DNA of 64,000 nucleotides, taken from the NCBI RefSeq assembly GCF_025403375.1, contig NZ_JAMPTM010000003.1, positions 24,046 through 88,045 on the forward strand. The letters are read 5' to 3'. The notes beneath the pieces are model-generated. The model ran no database searches, had not been told where the DNA came from, and saw only the letters and a program-made list of their open reading frames with translations. This document shows, piece by piece, positions 32,374-41,973 of this stretch. A program made the translations under genes and the position numbers. Position 1 is the first letter of the stretch. Each line of letters starts with the position of its first letter. This DNA is from Frankia gtarii (GTDB lineage: Bacteria; Actinomycetota; Actinomycetes; Frankiales; Frankiaceae).

Positions 32374-33453
32374 CTAGCCCACGCGATCGGGGCAGGACAC
32401 GCCGGCCCAGGACATCACCACGCAGTACGAGCTTCGCGCCACCTTCCATCTTCCGCCGACGAGAACGGCGTCCCCGCGAAGGGTGCCGTAGGCGGGCGCG
32501 TGGCTCAGCACCACCTCGAAGGGGAGCGAGGCGTGGGCCGGGTCGGTGAACACCGGCTCCCCGACCAGCACCCGCGCGCTCGCCGTCGGCTGCGGATGAC
32601 GGTGGTGCACCGTTTGCAGCGTCGACCGCAGGGACGCACCGTCGTCGACGGCGGCCAAGGTCGTCTCGATGCCCTGACCGCCCGTGAAAGCTGTGGTGAA
32701 GGCCGTCCGGACCTCGGCCGCGGCCGCCGCGACGTCGGCCGGCGGCGAGCCGGGCTCGGGCAACCCCACGGCCGGCCACAGGTCGACGGCACGGTCGGCG
32801 GCCGCGCGGATCGCGGCGCCGTCCACGGCGACCCGCGACTCGGGCAGGCCGCGGGCGAGGAAGTCGGCGACGAGGGTCAGCGGACCGGCCGGCGGCAACG
32901 GCCAGAGCCAGTACCGCAGCCGGTGCACCTGCTCCGTCCTCGAGCCGACGATGCTCGCGGTGGAGCCGTAGCTCGCGGTGGAGCCGTACACGAGCCCTCG
33001 CCGTACGGCGGGCTGGAAGTCCGGCCCACCGAACGGCATGTACTGATCTCCCGACCCGTCCGACGCGGTCCCGGCCGGCAGGGCCGTCAGCAATGGGCCG
33101 CCCGGCTCGCCGAGGCGGGCGGCGACCGGTTCCCCGGGCCCGGCGGCGACGGCTCGCGAGCCGTCGGGAAGCGCGATCCCGAAGCGGACCATCCGGGTGG
33201 CGTCCCGGTTCCAGCCCACCGCCAGCCGTGGGTCGACACCGGGTTCGGTGCCGGGCCGCAGCCGGATCTCCACAGTGATCTCCACTCCCGCGGGATACGC
33301 GGCGAGGCATGCGACGGACACGGCGGTGTCGGCATTGCGGCCGATGGCCGGGGCAAGGGGAACCACGCCGGCGAGCTGGTGGTCCGGTGGGGCGAGCCAC
33401 GGGCCGACCGGGCGTGGCGGGACGGCCGAGGAGACATTGTCGAAAAAGTTCAT
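32374..33453 (-). CDS. Conserved protein of unknown function
   Basis: 359 residues, not firmly recognised. The first half is beta-rich (AVSVACLAAYPAGVEITVEI, then VHRLRYWLWPLPPAGPLTLV). The second half (TAFTGGQGIETTLAAVDDGA to the end, with VGGRWKVARSSYCVVMS) resembles the NTF2-like Mtb12-type domain of mycobacterial secreted antigens, but no signal peptide is present. A short duplicated segment YGSTASYGSTAS occurs midway. Start is ATG 33453 after GGGTGAG. Confidence 0.65.
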   Translation of the reverse strand: MNFFDNVSSAVPPRPVGPWLAPPDHQLAGVVPLAPAIGRNADTAVSVACLAAYPAGVEITVEIRLRPGTEPGVDPRLAVGWNRDATRMVRFGIALPDGSRAVAAGPGEPVAARLGEPGGPLLTALPAGTASDGSGDQYMPFGGPDFQPAVRRGLVYGSTASYGSTASIVGSRTEQVHRLRYWLWPLPPAGPLTLVADFLARGLPESRVAVDGAAIRAAADRAVDLWPAVGLPEPGSPPADVAAAAAEVRTAFTTAFTGGQGIETTLAAVDDGASLRSTLQTVHHRHPQPTASARVLVGEPVFTDPAHASLPFEVVLSHAPAYGTLRGDAVLVGGRWKVARSSYCVVMSWAGVSCPDRVG

Positions 33454-33611
33454 AACTCACCCATCGTGGCGTTACCATCACGGTCGGGTCAATCGAATTT
33501 CGCCGGGCCGTCGCCGGAGCACGCGCCGCCGGCTTCGACCCGGTCGCCCCAACCCCCGCTGCGGCCACATCCTCCCTGCATCCCGTCAGGCGCTGGTGCG
33601 GTGGCGGGACG

Positions 33612-34439
33612 TCAGGAGAGGAAGTCGACGGCGAGGCGGTCCGGCCCCGTGAGCTCGACGACGCGGAAGCCGGCGACCCGGCTCAGACCGACGCCGACGT
33701 GCACCGTCCCCTCGAAGTCCCCGGCCAGCGCGTAGCTCAGCCCCGACGGGCCGGTGCCGTCGGGTGCCGTGCGCAGCGTCGAGGCGCCCTGGTCGTCGTG
33801 GGCGGCGGCGGAGGTCAGGACGAGCTCGAACGCCGCCTGGCCGGCCAGCGGCAGCGGAGCCCCTGATCCCGGCCGGACGACCTGCGGCACGAACTGGGCC
33901 CGGTAGCCGGGAACACCGCCGGCGAACTCCAGCACGACCCGGTCGAACCGGACCCCGTTCTCCACGTTGACCGCGCTGCGCAGCGACACCAGCCGGACGG
34001 GCCGGGCCTGCTGGCGCGCCTGCGCCGCCGGCTGACTCGACCAGCTCCGTGCGCTGGCCCGCGGCCCGGTCGACGCCACCCCCGGGCCGGCGCCCGCTCC
34101 CGCCGACGCCGCCGGAGTCGGCGGCGTGACCGTGCCCCCCGGGCTGGCTGACGCCGTGGCGCTGCCGGCCGCTGTCGTGGCGGAGGAGTGCGCGGTCGGC
34201 GAGGAGGTCGAGCCGGCACCGTTGGTTCCGGCGGAGCCGGAGCCGCCACAACCGACGAGGCCCACCAGCAAGGCCGTCATGAGAGACGTCATGACGGCGG
34301 CGGCACCGCCATGGCGGGCCCGCCGGGCCCGCCGTCGGCCACCGGTCGGACCAGCCGGATGAAGGTCCGTCAGCGGTCGGCCGCTCCGTTCGGTCACGGA
34401 TCCCGCGGCTGTCGACCCCACCACGACGATGCTTCCCAT
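33612..34439 (-). CDS. Lipoprotein with AMIN-like domain
   Basis: 275 residues from ATG 34439. A long positively charged N-region (RRRARRARHGG), a hydrophobic stretch and the lipobox LVGLVGC indicate a lipoprotein. A Ser/Thr/Ala/Gly linker of about 90 residues leads to an AMIN-like beta domain (NVENGVRFDRVVLEFAGGVP, YRAQFVP, then GPDRLAVDFLS). AMIN-type domains bind peptidoglycan or cell-envelope sugars. A start at ATG 34292 would leave no charged N-region, so 34439 is preferred; GGGG lies 8 nt before it. Confidence 0.7.
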   Translation of the reverse strand: MGSIVVVGSTAAGSVTERSGRPLTDLHPAGPTGGRRRARRARHGGAAAVMTSLMTALLVGLVGCGGSGSAGTNGAGSTSSPTAHSSATTAAGSATASASPGGTVTPPTPAASAGAGAGPGVASTGPRASARSWSSQPAAQARQQARPVRLVSLRSAVNVENGVRFDRVVLEFAGGVPGYRAQFVPQVVRPGSGAPLPLAGQAAFELVLTSAAAHDDQGASTLRTAPDGTGPSGLSYALAGDFEGTVHVGVGLSRVAGFRVVELTGPDRLAVDFLS

Positions 34440-34750
34440 CCGGGATGCCCCGCTTTCTCCGGACACACGGCGCGAAGCCGTCCTACCTGTCATACCCGCA
34501 CCTGTCATACCCGAAGCGTCCCGATCATGGATGGGAGCCCGCGAGCGGATCTGCAGTCGGGTGCGTAGCAACGCGGCGGTGCTGGTCGCAACCTCCCGCA
34601 GAGCGCTGCCACGGGGTGCATGTCGCGGACCAGGGTGAGACGCACGGCGGCGAGGCAGACCAGCAGCATCGAGCGGTACAGGACCGCGTGGTGGAGGGCC
34701 GAGCGGCGAGGCCTGGGCGCTGCCCCCGGTCGGGTATCGTGAGATCGTCG

Positions 34751-34826
34751 GCCGACGTGGCGCAACTGGTAGCGCACCCGACTTGTAATCGGGCGGTTAG
34801 GGGTTCAAGTCCCCTCGTCGGCTCCA
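34751..34826 (+). tRNA. tRNA-Thr (anticodon TGT)
   Basis: Complete cloverleaf: acceptor GCCGACG/CGTCGGC, D-arm with GCGCAACTGGTAGCGC, anticodon stem CCCGA/TCGGG with loop CTTGTAA (anticodon TGT), T-arm AGGGG-TTCAAGT-CCCCT and an encoded CCA end. It reads ACA codons, rare in this genome. A T-run follows at 34850. The DNA after it is full of mobile-element remnants, but no copy of the tRNA 3' end was seen downstream. Confidence 0.97.
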
Positions 34827-34989
34827 AGAATATCCCATCTGACCTGCGGTTTTTTTGAAATAAAGATCGACTTTGCAGGTGCCGAGATTGTTTGTGGGCT
34901 CATTCCGCGGGACGGCACTGTCGCAGCGGCGAAGTCCGCCTTCGCGTAGCTGCCGATCAATCATGATCGAGCGATGGGTTGAGGTGCGG

Positions 34990-35085
34990 TCTGTCCGCCG
35001 GTGCCGGTGCCGGAGTTCGCGGGGTTCCGGTTCCCGCCGAGGGTGATCGTGCTGGCGGTGTGGTGGTAGCTGCGGTACGCGTTGT
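34990..35085 (+). pseudogene. IS6-family transposase fragment
   Basis: The frame reads PVPEFAGFRFPPRVIVLAVW then a stop codon, then LRYALS, matching the N-terminus of IS6-type transposases (FRFPPEVIxLAVRWYLRY). Only about 30 codons remain, with an internal TAG, ending where another remnant begins on the other strand. Confidence 0.65.
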
Positions 35086-35281
35086 CGTCAGAGCTGATCA
35101 GGCGGGGACGGCCTCCCGCCCACCGGTGTCCCACTCGCCGACGCCATGACGATCAGCGTGCGACGGACCCGGATCGAGCCATGCTTCCCCCGCCGCACCA
35201 GGGCTTGGAGTCGCCGTCCCTCCTCGTCGGTCACCACCGCGGTCCTGCCGCTCGGTTCTCCCGGCAGCCAGACGCGAAGGG
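35070..35281 (-). pseudogene. IS630-type transposase fragment with frameshifts
   Basis: On the minus strand: RVWLPGEPSGRTAVVTDEEG, RRLQALVRRG, then in the next frame KHGSIRVRRTLIVMASASGT, and after a deletion, in a third frame, GRPRLISSDDNAYR. These are consecutive conserved blocks of the N-terminal HTH region of IS630-type transposases. At least two frameshifts and one deletion are present. Confidence 0.65.
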
Positions 35282-35538
35282 GTGATCCCTCGGGTTCCGG
35301 AGCTTCGACGGAGTCATGCGCGGCATCGGAGCGTCAAAACCCATGGGGAGGGTGTGTTTGAGAGCAGCTGACCGGGTCCTGTAGATCAAAATCGATGACC
35401 TGCGCCAACCCCACCTTGATCGCAACTTGCCGTTTGAGTCGACGACGCCGGCCTGCGATGACAAGATCGAAACTCCCGACACCCAGCTAGCCCGGATCTT
35501 TCGTGCCTCGGCCGGGCGTGACTGACGGCTGTCCTTCC

Positions 35539-35985
35539 GCCTATCCGGGGGCAGGTAGGGCGCGCAGTGTAGTGATCGTCTGGCGGGCGAGTGGTGTCCA
35601 GGGGTGGTGGGCGGCGAGGTGGAACACGCTCTGGCGGGCATGGTGGGCGAGCCGGCCGGCGAGCTGCCCGCGGACGGTGTTCGTCGCGAACGCGATGATC
35701 CGGTTGCCGTCGGCGTCGTAGGCCGGTGTCCACGCCTTCTTCGGGAGGCGGGCGATGAGCTGGGCGGCGGTGTTCGACCCGGCGTTACCCGGGCGCAGGA
35801 GCGCCGTCGCTGGTTCCCCGGTGCCGGCCGGGCGATGTCGGCCAGGCAGTCTCCGCCCAACGCCGGCGCCACGGCCAGATCCGTCAGGACCTTCGCCGGG
35901 TCATGCGTCGTCAGCGGCGACCGCCACGGCGCGAGCACGTCGGACAGCAACCGACCCAGCTCGCCGACACGGACCGTCTGGACGG
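35539..35985 (-). pseudogene. IS1380-family transposase, internally deleted
   Basis: The front (LLSDVLAPWRSPLTTHDPAK, then VLTDLAVAPALGGDCLADIA) and, in another frame, the middle and end (GSNTAAQLIARLPKKAWTPA, AYDADGNRIIAFATNTVRGQ, then HHPWTPLARQTITTLRALP with a stop at 35541-35539) match IS1380-type transposases. Most of the catalytic region is missing. The element sits against a truncated lectin gene, so its insertion probably broke that gene. Confidence 0.7.
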
Positions 35986-36029
35986 AGCGGTTTCACATCA
36001 CCGGTCAGGGAAGTGCCCACCCAGGGGCA

Positions 36030-36209
36030 GAACCAGGACCATTTCTGGTAACTGCCATCATTACAGTCGAGTGTGTACACCTGCCGGGAAGCATCGGAAT
36101 CGAGGCAGAAACCTGTCGCCAGATTGTGGAACGTACGGCCGGACGCTGCCTGCGCGGTTCCCGCCAGACCGACAGTCAGAAGCATCGCCGCCGCTATGAA
36201 GATCGCCAT
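36030..36209 (-). pseudogene. Truncated secreted ricin-type lectin
   Basis: A signal peptide (MAIFIAAAMLLTVGLAGTAQ, cleavage after AQA) followed by FHNLATGFCLDSDASRQVYT, LDCNDGSYQKWSW, the first repeat of a beta-trefoil lectin with its QxW motif. Homology stops near 36030 where IS1380-derived DNA begins. The reading frame extends upstream through the GATA microsatellite to an ATG at 36287. Confidence 0.65.
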
Positions 36210-36259
36210 GACCGGCCGCGGGCCTTTCAGCCCTGCGAGCTCCCGCCGGCATCGACGAA

Positions 36260-36284
36260 GATAGATAGATAGATAGATAGATAG
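36260..36284. repeat. GATA microsatellite (six copies)
   Basis: Six tandem GATA units in otherwise GC-rich DNA, within the 5' end of the lectin reading frame (encoding SIYLSIYL on the minus strand). A four-base unit in a coding frame is the classic layout of a phase-variable switch, although the lectin is now truncated. DNA at 36285-36460 is AT-rich. Confidence 0.9.
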
Positions 36285-36541
36285 CATAATTTTGATTTAA
36301 CCGTATTACGCTAACGAGCTGAAAATTATGGTTGCAGGTTACAGGTCGGGCGTCAACATTTTTGGCAGCTATATCCAGAACCATGACAACGAACGCGCGA
36401 CGACTGGCTGGTCGACCAGGTCCAAGCCTCTACCAAATTCGATATTTCGCGTATGTTCGGCTGGTGCTGTAGTCATCATGGTTCGCCCTTTTGCGGACGG
36501 CGCGCCGGGTAGCCTCCCGTGTCTGCTGAGAGTGTCGTTCG

Positions 36542-36932
36542 ATGATCCGGGGTGTGGCGGAACGGGTGCGGGTCCGGGAGATCAGGCCGGACGAGGGGCA
36601 GCGGCTGTTACGGATCGTGCGACGGTCGTCGGGGTCGGTGGTGACGCGGCGGCGGGCGCAGATGATCTTGCTGTCCGTGCGGGCGGTGACCCAAGAAGAT
36701 CGCCGAGATGACGTTCACGCCCAAGGACCGGGTCCGCGATGTGATCCACAACTTCAACGCCGACGGCTTCGACTCCCTCGGCCCGAAGTACTCCGGTGAC
36801 CGTCCCCGGAAGTTCACCCTCCCCGAATGCTGGAAGATCAAGACGACTGTGATCAGTCGCCGTCGCTCCCTGGAACGTCACCCCGTCGGGCAACTGACAG
36901 GAACCGTAATGGCCACCCTGGAGTCTGGATGA
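36542..36932 (+). pseudogene. IS630-family transposase fragment (second type)
   Basis: VRVREIRPDEGQRLLRIVRR, then SSGSVVTRRRAQMILLS, then after a frameshift near 36700 MTFTPKDRVRDVIHNFNADG, FDSLGPKYSGDRPRKFTLP. These are the helix-turn-helix blocks of IS630-type transposases; the DDE catalytic part is missing. It differs from the remnant at 35070-35281. A short TGATGG repeat follows at 36926-36950. Confidence 0.7.
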
Positions 36933-37215
36933 TGGTGATGGTGATGGTGAGTGACACCATCGGCGCGGCGACGGAGCAGACCTGACACGACAAGGTCGGT
37001 CCGGTAGTACCACCGCGGCACTACGCGTCCTTTGGCCCGGGAGCGTTCCGGAGCCGGGGTGTACCGGTCCCAGCGGGACTGACCACAGGCGGACAGAGCG
37101 GGTCTTTTTCATCTTCAGCTTCAGGTCGGGCTTGCTTGACGACCGCGGGACAGAAAAGGTTCATGGAACTCGGCGGGGCTGTCCGGCCGACGTTTCGTCC
37201 TGAAGGGGGAGACAC
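36933..37215. other. Intergenic region before the FHA-ABC gene
   Basis: No gene seen. Marks the right end of the mobile-element graveyard; the promoter of the FHA-ABC transporter should be here. Confidence 0.3.
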
Positions 37216-39693
37216 GTGTCCACGGCGGTTCTGAAGGTGACGAGCGAGGCCGGTCAGGTGATCGTGTCCACGGGGCGACCGCGGTTCATCATCGGCCGAG
37301 CGCGCAACGCGGACCATGTGATCGCGGACAGTAGGGTCTCCCGGCAGCATCTGATGATCGAGGAGACGGACCACGGTTGGGCCGTGCGGGACGTCAGCTC
37401 CAACGGCACCTGGCTCGACGGCAGCCGGATGCTGAAAACGGTCGAGGTCGGCGGCGAGACGCGGTTCCGGCTGGGCACACCGACAGGCCCCGAGGTCATC
37501 GTCCTCGCCGAGCTTCCCGCACAGCGGTCCTCATCCGGCGACCCCACCGGCGGGGGCGCGGACATGCAGACCATGCTGCCCAACCAGGCCGGCTACACCC
37601 CGCCGCGCACGTCGCACCAGGCCGAGAGCGGCGGCCACACCCGCCTGGACCGCGAGCACGAGCGCGGCACCACCTATCCGCTGCGCCCGGGGACGATGAC
37701 GATCGGTCGCGCCCGCGACAACGACATCGTCATCGCCGACCTGCTTGCCTCGCGCCACCACGCCTCGCTGACCGTCCGCGGCCCGAACGTCGACCTCGTC
37801 GACCTGGACTCCGCCAACGGCACATTCCTCGACGGCCGCCGCATCCAGCAGGCGCCGGTCAATCAGGGCGACATCATCGCCATCGGCCATCACGTCTTCC
37901 AGCTCGAGGGCGACCTGCTCGTCGAGTACCTCGACTCCGGTGACGTCAGCTTCGAAGCCGAGCATCTCAACGTGTGGGCCGGTGGGAAGCAGCTCCTGCA
38001 CGACCTGACCTTCCGCCTGCCCGGCCGCGCGCTGCTCGGCGTCGTCGGCCCGTCGGGCGCCGGAAAGTCGACGCTGCTCAACGCACTGACCGGCTTCCGG
38101 CCGGCTGACCAGGGCGCCGTCCGGTACGCGGGCCGGGACCTCTACACCGAGTACGACGAGCTGCGCCGCCGGATCGGCTACGTGCCGCAGGACGACATCC
38201 TGCACACCTCGCTGACCGTGCGCAAGGCGCTGGAGTTCGGCGCCGAGCTGCGGTTCCCACCGGACGTGACGGAGTCGGAGCGCGCCAGGCGGGTCGACGA
38301 GGTCCTCGCCGAGCTGAACCTCACCCCGCATACGGGCACGGCCGTCGCCAAGCTGTCCGGCGGCCAGCGCAAGCGGGTCTCCGTGGCGCTGGAGCTGCTC
38401 ACCCGGCCCACGCTGCTGTACCTGGACGAGCCGACCTCGGGCCTCGACCCCGGCATGGACCTGCAGGTCATGCAGTCGCTGCGCAAGCTCGCCGACGACG
38501 GCCGCACGGTCGTCGTCGTCACGCACTCCGTGGCGCAGCTCGACCTGTGTGACTACGTCCTGGTACTCGCGCCGGGCGGCTATGTCGCCTACTTCGGCCC
38601 GCCACAGGACGCACTGCCGTTCTTCGGCGAGCAGGGCTACCCATGGGTGTTCCTGCGCCTGCAGGAGAACCCGGGCGCCGACTCGGCGGCGCGTTTCCGC
38701 CAGTCCCGGCACTACGTGCCCGCGTCGGTGACGGCCCCGTCGGCCCGGCGCGCGCCGGAGGAGCTGCCGAGCATTCGGCAGCAGTCGGTGCTCTCCCAGC
38801 TGGTGACGCTGAGCAGACGAACACTGGCGGTCATTGCGTCCGACAAGGGCTACCTGCGCCTCGCGATCGCGTTCCCGTTCGTGCTGGGTGTGATCCCACG
38901 ATTTATCAAAGGAAACTTCACCGACACCCATGACATGTTCACGCCGAACTCGGACGCGCCCACCGTCTTCCTGATCATGGTATTGTGTGCCTGCTTCATG
39001 GGCATGTCGAACTCGGTGCGCGAGATCGTCAAGGAACGGGCGATCTACCAACGAGAACGCGCCATCGGTCTGTCGAGAGCCGCGTACGTCGGCTCCAAGG
39101 CCGGAGTGCTGCTCATCATCACCGTCCTGCAGGTGATTCCGTTCACGCTTATCAGCCTCATCGGCCGGCAGCCACCGAGCCACCTGGCACTCGGCAACAC
39201 GCTGCTGGAATGCATGATCGCGGTGTTCGTGGTGGGTTTCGCCTCCGGCATGATCGGACTCGTGATCTCGGCGCTGGTGGACAACGCCGACAAGACGATG
39301 CCGTTGCTGGTCATCGTCACGATGGTCCAGCTCGTGTTCTCCGCCGGCATCGTGCCGATCGCGGGGAAGACGGGCCTGGAGCAGGTCGCCGTCGTCTCAC
39401 CGGCCAGGTGGGGCTTCGCGGCGATGGCCGCGGACGCCGACTTCAACACGATCACCCGGGCTGGCGTCCAGCGGCCGAAGACCGTGAACGGCAAACCCGT
39501 CGCCGGGCAGACCGTGCCCGTCAACCCGCGTGCGCCGAAGCCGGACAGGCTGTTCGACCACACGAACAAGCAGTACGCGATCGACATTGGCGCCGGGATC
39601 GCGGTCACCGCGGTCTACATCGGCATCACGTCGATGCTGCTACGCCGGCTGGACCCGAAGACGAACAAGAAACGAAGGCCGGTCACACAGTAG
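37216..39693 (+). CDS. FHA-FHA-ABC transporter (Rv1747-like)
   Basis: 825 residues. Two forkhead-associated domains (about 22-80: FIIGRARNADHVIADSRVSR, SSNGTWLDG; about 155-225: IGRARDNDIVIADLLASRHH, SANGTFLDG) bind phosphothreonine. The ATPase (about 250-470) has Walker A GPSGAGKST, signature LSGGQRKRVS and Walker B LLYLDEPTSGLD. Six C-terminal membrane helices (about 540-800) form an ABC-2/ABCG-type pore. In mycobacteria this protein is phosphorylated by a PknB-type kinase and its FHA domains read the phosphate; it is linked to cell-envelope lipid or glycan export. Start is GTG 37216 after AAGGGGGAG. Confidence 0.95.
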   Translation: MSTAVLKVTSEAGQVIVSTGRPRFIIGRARNADHVIADSRVSRQHLMIEETDHGWAVRDVSSNGTWLDGSRMLKTVEVGGETRFRLGTPTGPEVIVLAELPAQRSSSGDPTGGGADMQTMLPNQAGYTPPRTSHQAESGGHTRLDREHERGTTYPLRPGTMTIGRARDNDIVIADLLASRHHASLTVRGPNVDLVDLDSANGTFLDGRRIQQAPVNQGDIIAIGHHVFQLEGDLLVEYLDSGDVSFEAEHLNVWAGGKQLLHDLTFRLPGRALLGVVGPSGAGKSTLLNALTGFRPADQGAVRYAGRDLYTEYDELRRRIGYVPQDDILHTSLTVRKALEFGAELRFPPDVTESERARRVDEVLAELNLTPHTGTAVAKLSGGQRKRVSVALELLTRPTLLYLDEPTSGLDPGMDLQVMQSLRKLADDGRTVVVVTHSVAQLDLCDYVLVLAPGGYVAYFGPPQDALPFFGEQGYPWVFLRLQENPGADSAARFRQSRHYVPASVTAPSARRAPEELPSIRQQSVLSQLVTLSRRTLAVIASDKGYLRLAIAFPFVLGVIPRFIKGNFTDTHDMFTPNSDAPTVFLIMVLCACFMGMSNSVREIVKERAIYQRERAIGLSRAAYVGSKAGVLLIITVLQVIPFTLISLIGRQPPSHLALGNTLLECMIAVFVVGFASGMIGLVISALVDNADKTMPLLVIVTMVQLVFSAGIVPIAGKTGLEQVAVVSPARWGFAAMAADADFNTITRAGVQRPKTVNGKPVAGQTVPVNPRAPKPDRLFDHTNKQYAIDIGAGIAVTAVYIGITSMLLRRLDPKTNKKRRPVTQ

Positions 39694-40178
39694 TCAGGTG
39701 CCAAACCGGAGTTCTGGAGTCACCCGGGGTCGTCGGCGAGCTGCCCGCGCCTGTGTCGGACAGTCAGACCTTCAAATTGTCCGCCACAGGAATCACGACG
39801 TGGACGATGTTGCCGTCCTCATCGAGCTGCCGCATCAGCCACTCATCGGTGTCCCCAACCAGTGCGCACTCGTCACCGACTCGCGGAACGCCCACAGCAG
39901 ACGGGGTCTTCCAGGCGCTTCCAACCATCGGTGCGAGCCGCCCGCATCGCGGCCGCCCCGCGCACGCCTTCGCCGCCAGGATCACGCCAGGAAGTGGACG
40001 ACAGCCGTGCCGCGAGCGAGGGCGGGGCGCAACCACTCCTCGAGGCGTACGACCTGGGGCGTACGGCGCGGCGCGGAGGCCGGCGAAGATCAGCCTTGAG
40101 GTGGTCGGCAGGACCCTTCAAGATCCCTAACGTGATGGTTGTCCGATGACGGCGACCGAGCGCGAACGTGGGGATCAC
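39694..40178. other. Intergenic region with a possible small gene
   Basis: About 485 bp between two transporter genes. Apart from a short minus-strand frame (see separate entry) nothing is recognised; the promoter of the ABC-2 operon should lie here. Confidence 0.35.
39764..39928 (-). CDS. Possible small protein, unknown
   Basis: 54 codons from ATG 39928. The C-terminal part VGDTDEWLMRQLDEDGNIVH, VVIPVADNLKV has the composition of a folded protein, unlike typical chance frames in this GC-rich DNA. No ribosome binding site is clear. It may be a real small gene or the tail of a decayed one. Confidence 0.35.
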   Translation of the reverse strand: MVGSAWKTPSAVGVPRVGDECALVGDTDEWLMRQLDEDGNIVHVVIPVADNLKV

Positions 40179-41099
40179 ATGATCGAGGCACGCGGCCTGG
40201 AGAAGCGTTACGGCGACCGGCTCGCCGTCCACGATCTCAGTTTCACGGTACGGCCGGGGAGGGTGACCGGTTTCCTCGGCCCCAACGGTGCCGGCAAGTC
40301 CACCACGATGCGGATGATCCTCGGCCTGGACCGGCCAACCCGCGGCGAGGTGCGTGTCAACGGTCGCCGCTACCGCGACGCGGTGGCCCCGATGCACGAG
40401 GTCGGGGTGCTGCTCGAGGCCCGGGCGGTGCACACCGGCCGGACCGCCGCCAAGCATCTGCTCGCCCTCGCCCAGACCCACGGCATCTCCCGGCGCCGGG
40501 TCGACGAGGTGATCGACATGGTCGGGCTGACCGACGTCGCCCGCAAGCGGGCCGGAGGGTTCTCCCTCGGGATGGGGCAGCGGCTCGGCATCGCCTCCGC
40601 CCTGCTCGGCGACCCGGCGACGCTGATCCTCGACGAGCCCGTGAACGGGCTGGACCCGGAAGGCATCCGCTGGATCCGCAGCCTGCTGCGCGACCTCGCC
40701 GCGGAAGGTCGGACGGTGTTCCTCTCCTCGCACCTGATGAGTGAGATGGCGCTGACCGCGACGCACCTGGTGGTCGTCGGACGCGGCCGGCTCATTGCCG
40801 AGACGACCGTCGACGAGGTCATCGCCGGGGCCTCGCCGGCCGCCGTTCATGTCCGCACCCCGCAGAGCGCGGCGTTGCGCGACGTGCTGGCCGGCACCGG
40901 TGTCACCGTCACGGCGACCGCCGCCGACACGCTCGAGGTGACCGGCCGCACCAGCGTGGAGATCGGGGAGGCGGCCCGCGCAGCCGGGCTGGTCCTGCAC
41001 GAGCTCACCCCGATGCAGGTCTCGCTGGAAGACGCGTTCATGGATCTCACCCGGGACGCCGTCGAGTACGCCACCATCGGAGCGGAGGTCCAGGCATGA
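40179..41099 (+). CDS. ABC-2 type transporter ATP-binding protein
   Basis: 306 residues from ATG 40179 (RBS GTGGGG; an ATG at 40146 is the alternative). Walker A is GPNGAGKST, signature FSLGMGQRLGIA and Walker B TLILDEPVNGLD, followed by FLSSHLMSEM. It belongs to the BcrA/lantibiotic-immunity-like class that works with a separate six-helix permease. It overlaps the permease gene (ATGA) and is followed by its own two-component system, an arrangement typical of drug or lipid export that responds to envelope stress. Confidence 0.93.
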   Translation: MIEARGLEKRYGDRLAVHDLSFTVRPGRVTGFLGPNGAGKSTTMRMILGLDRPTRGEVRVNGRRYRDAVAPMHEVGVLLEARAVHTGRTAAKHLLALAQTHGISRRRVDEVIDMVGLTDVARKRAGGFSLGMGQRLGIASALLGDPATLILDEPVNGLDPEGIRWIRSLLRDLAAEGRTVFLSSHLMSEMALTATHLVVVGRGRLIAETTVDEVIAGASPAAVHVRTPQSAALRDVLAGTGVTVTATAADTLEVTGRTSVEIGEAARAAGLVLHELTPMQVSLEDAFMDLTRDAVEYATIGAEVQA

Positions 41100-41920
41100 C
41101 CGCGCAGGTGAACCAGACGATCGGCGCCACCGCACCCGCGGCCGGGCAGGTCACCCAGCTCCGGGTGCTGCGCTCCGAGTGGACGAAGCTGACGTCGCTG
41201 CGCTCCACGGTGTGGACTCTGGCCGCGGCGCTGGCGTTCACGGTGCTGCTCGGCGCGGTCCTGTCCCGGGTCACGGCCAACGACTGGCCTCACTACAGCG
41301 CGGCGAGCATGCGCACGTTCGACGCCACCGCGACCAGCCTCAGTGGGATGTACCTGGCCCAGCTGGCCATCGGGGTGCTCGGCGTCCTGGTGATCTCCGG
41401 TGAGTACGCCACCGGGATGATCCGCGCCACGCTCGGGGTGGTGCCCCGCCGACTGCCGGTGCTGTGGGCGAAGGTGGCGGTCTTCGCGGTCGCGTGCTTC
41501 GGGCTGATGGTGGTGGCCAACCTGGTCGCGTTCACGATGGGCCAGGCGATGCTGTCCTCGCGGCACCTCGACGTGGCGCTGTCCGATCCGGGGGTGCTGC
41601 GGGCGGTGCTGGGGACCGCGTTGTTCGTGACCGGAATCGGTGTCCTCGGGCTCGCGCTCGGCACCCTGCTGCGCAACACCCCGGCGGCGATCGCCGTCCT
41701 GTTCGGGGTGCTGCTGGTGCTCCCGCAGATCGTGGGCGCGCTGCCGCAGCGGCTGGCCCGGATCGGGGACTACCTGCCCTCGACGTCGGGGGACGCCCTG
41801 ATGCAGGTGGTGCGCACGCCGGACCTGCCTTCGCCGGCGCACGGGTTGATCGTGCTGCTCGCCTACCTGGTCGTCACGCTCGCCGCCGCGGCGGTGCTGC
41901 TGGTCCGGCGGGACGCCTGA
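41096..41920 (+). CDS. ABC-2 type permease
   Basis: 274 residues with six membrane helices (starting TVWTLAAALAFTVLLGAVLS; last helix near LIVLLAYLVVTLAAAAVLLV). An N-terminal cytosolic segment VLRSEWTKLTSLRST is typical of these permeases. Start overlaps the ATPase stop as ATGA. It forms the membrane part of the transporter encoded just upstream. Confidence 0.92.
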   Translation: MTAQVNQTIGATAPAAGQVTQLRVLRSEWTKLTSLRSTVWTLAAALAFTVLLGAVLSRVTANDWPHYSAASMRTFDATATSLSGMYLAQLAIGVLGVLVISGEYATGMIRATLGVVPRRLPVLWAKVAVFAVACFGLMVVANLVAFTMGQAMLSSRHLDVALSDPGVLRAVLGTALFVTGIGVLGLALGTLLRNTPAAIAVLFGVLLVLPQIVGALPQRLARIGDYLPSTSGDALMQVVRTPDLPSPAHGLIVLLAYLVVTLAAAAVLLVRRDA

Positions 41921-41973
41921 ACAGCCCCTCCGGACCGGCCGGTGCCAACCCCGGACCGGCCGAACCGGGGCTG

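Noticed and set aside
34827..37215. CRISPR array or intact prophage after the tRNA
   Set aside because: No regularly spaced repeats and no integrase or phage genes; only transposase fragments are present.
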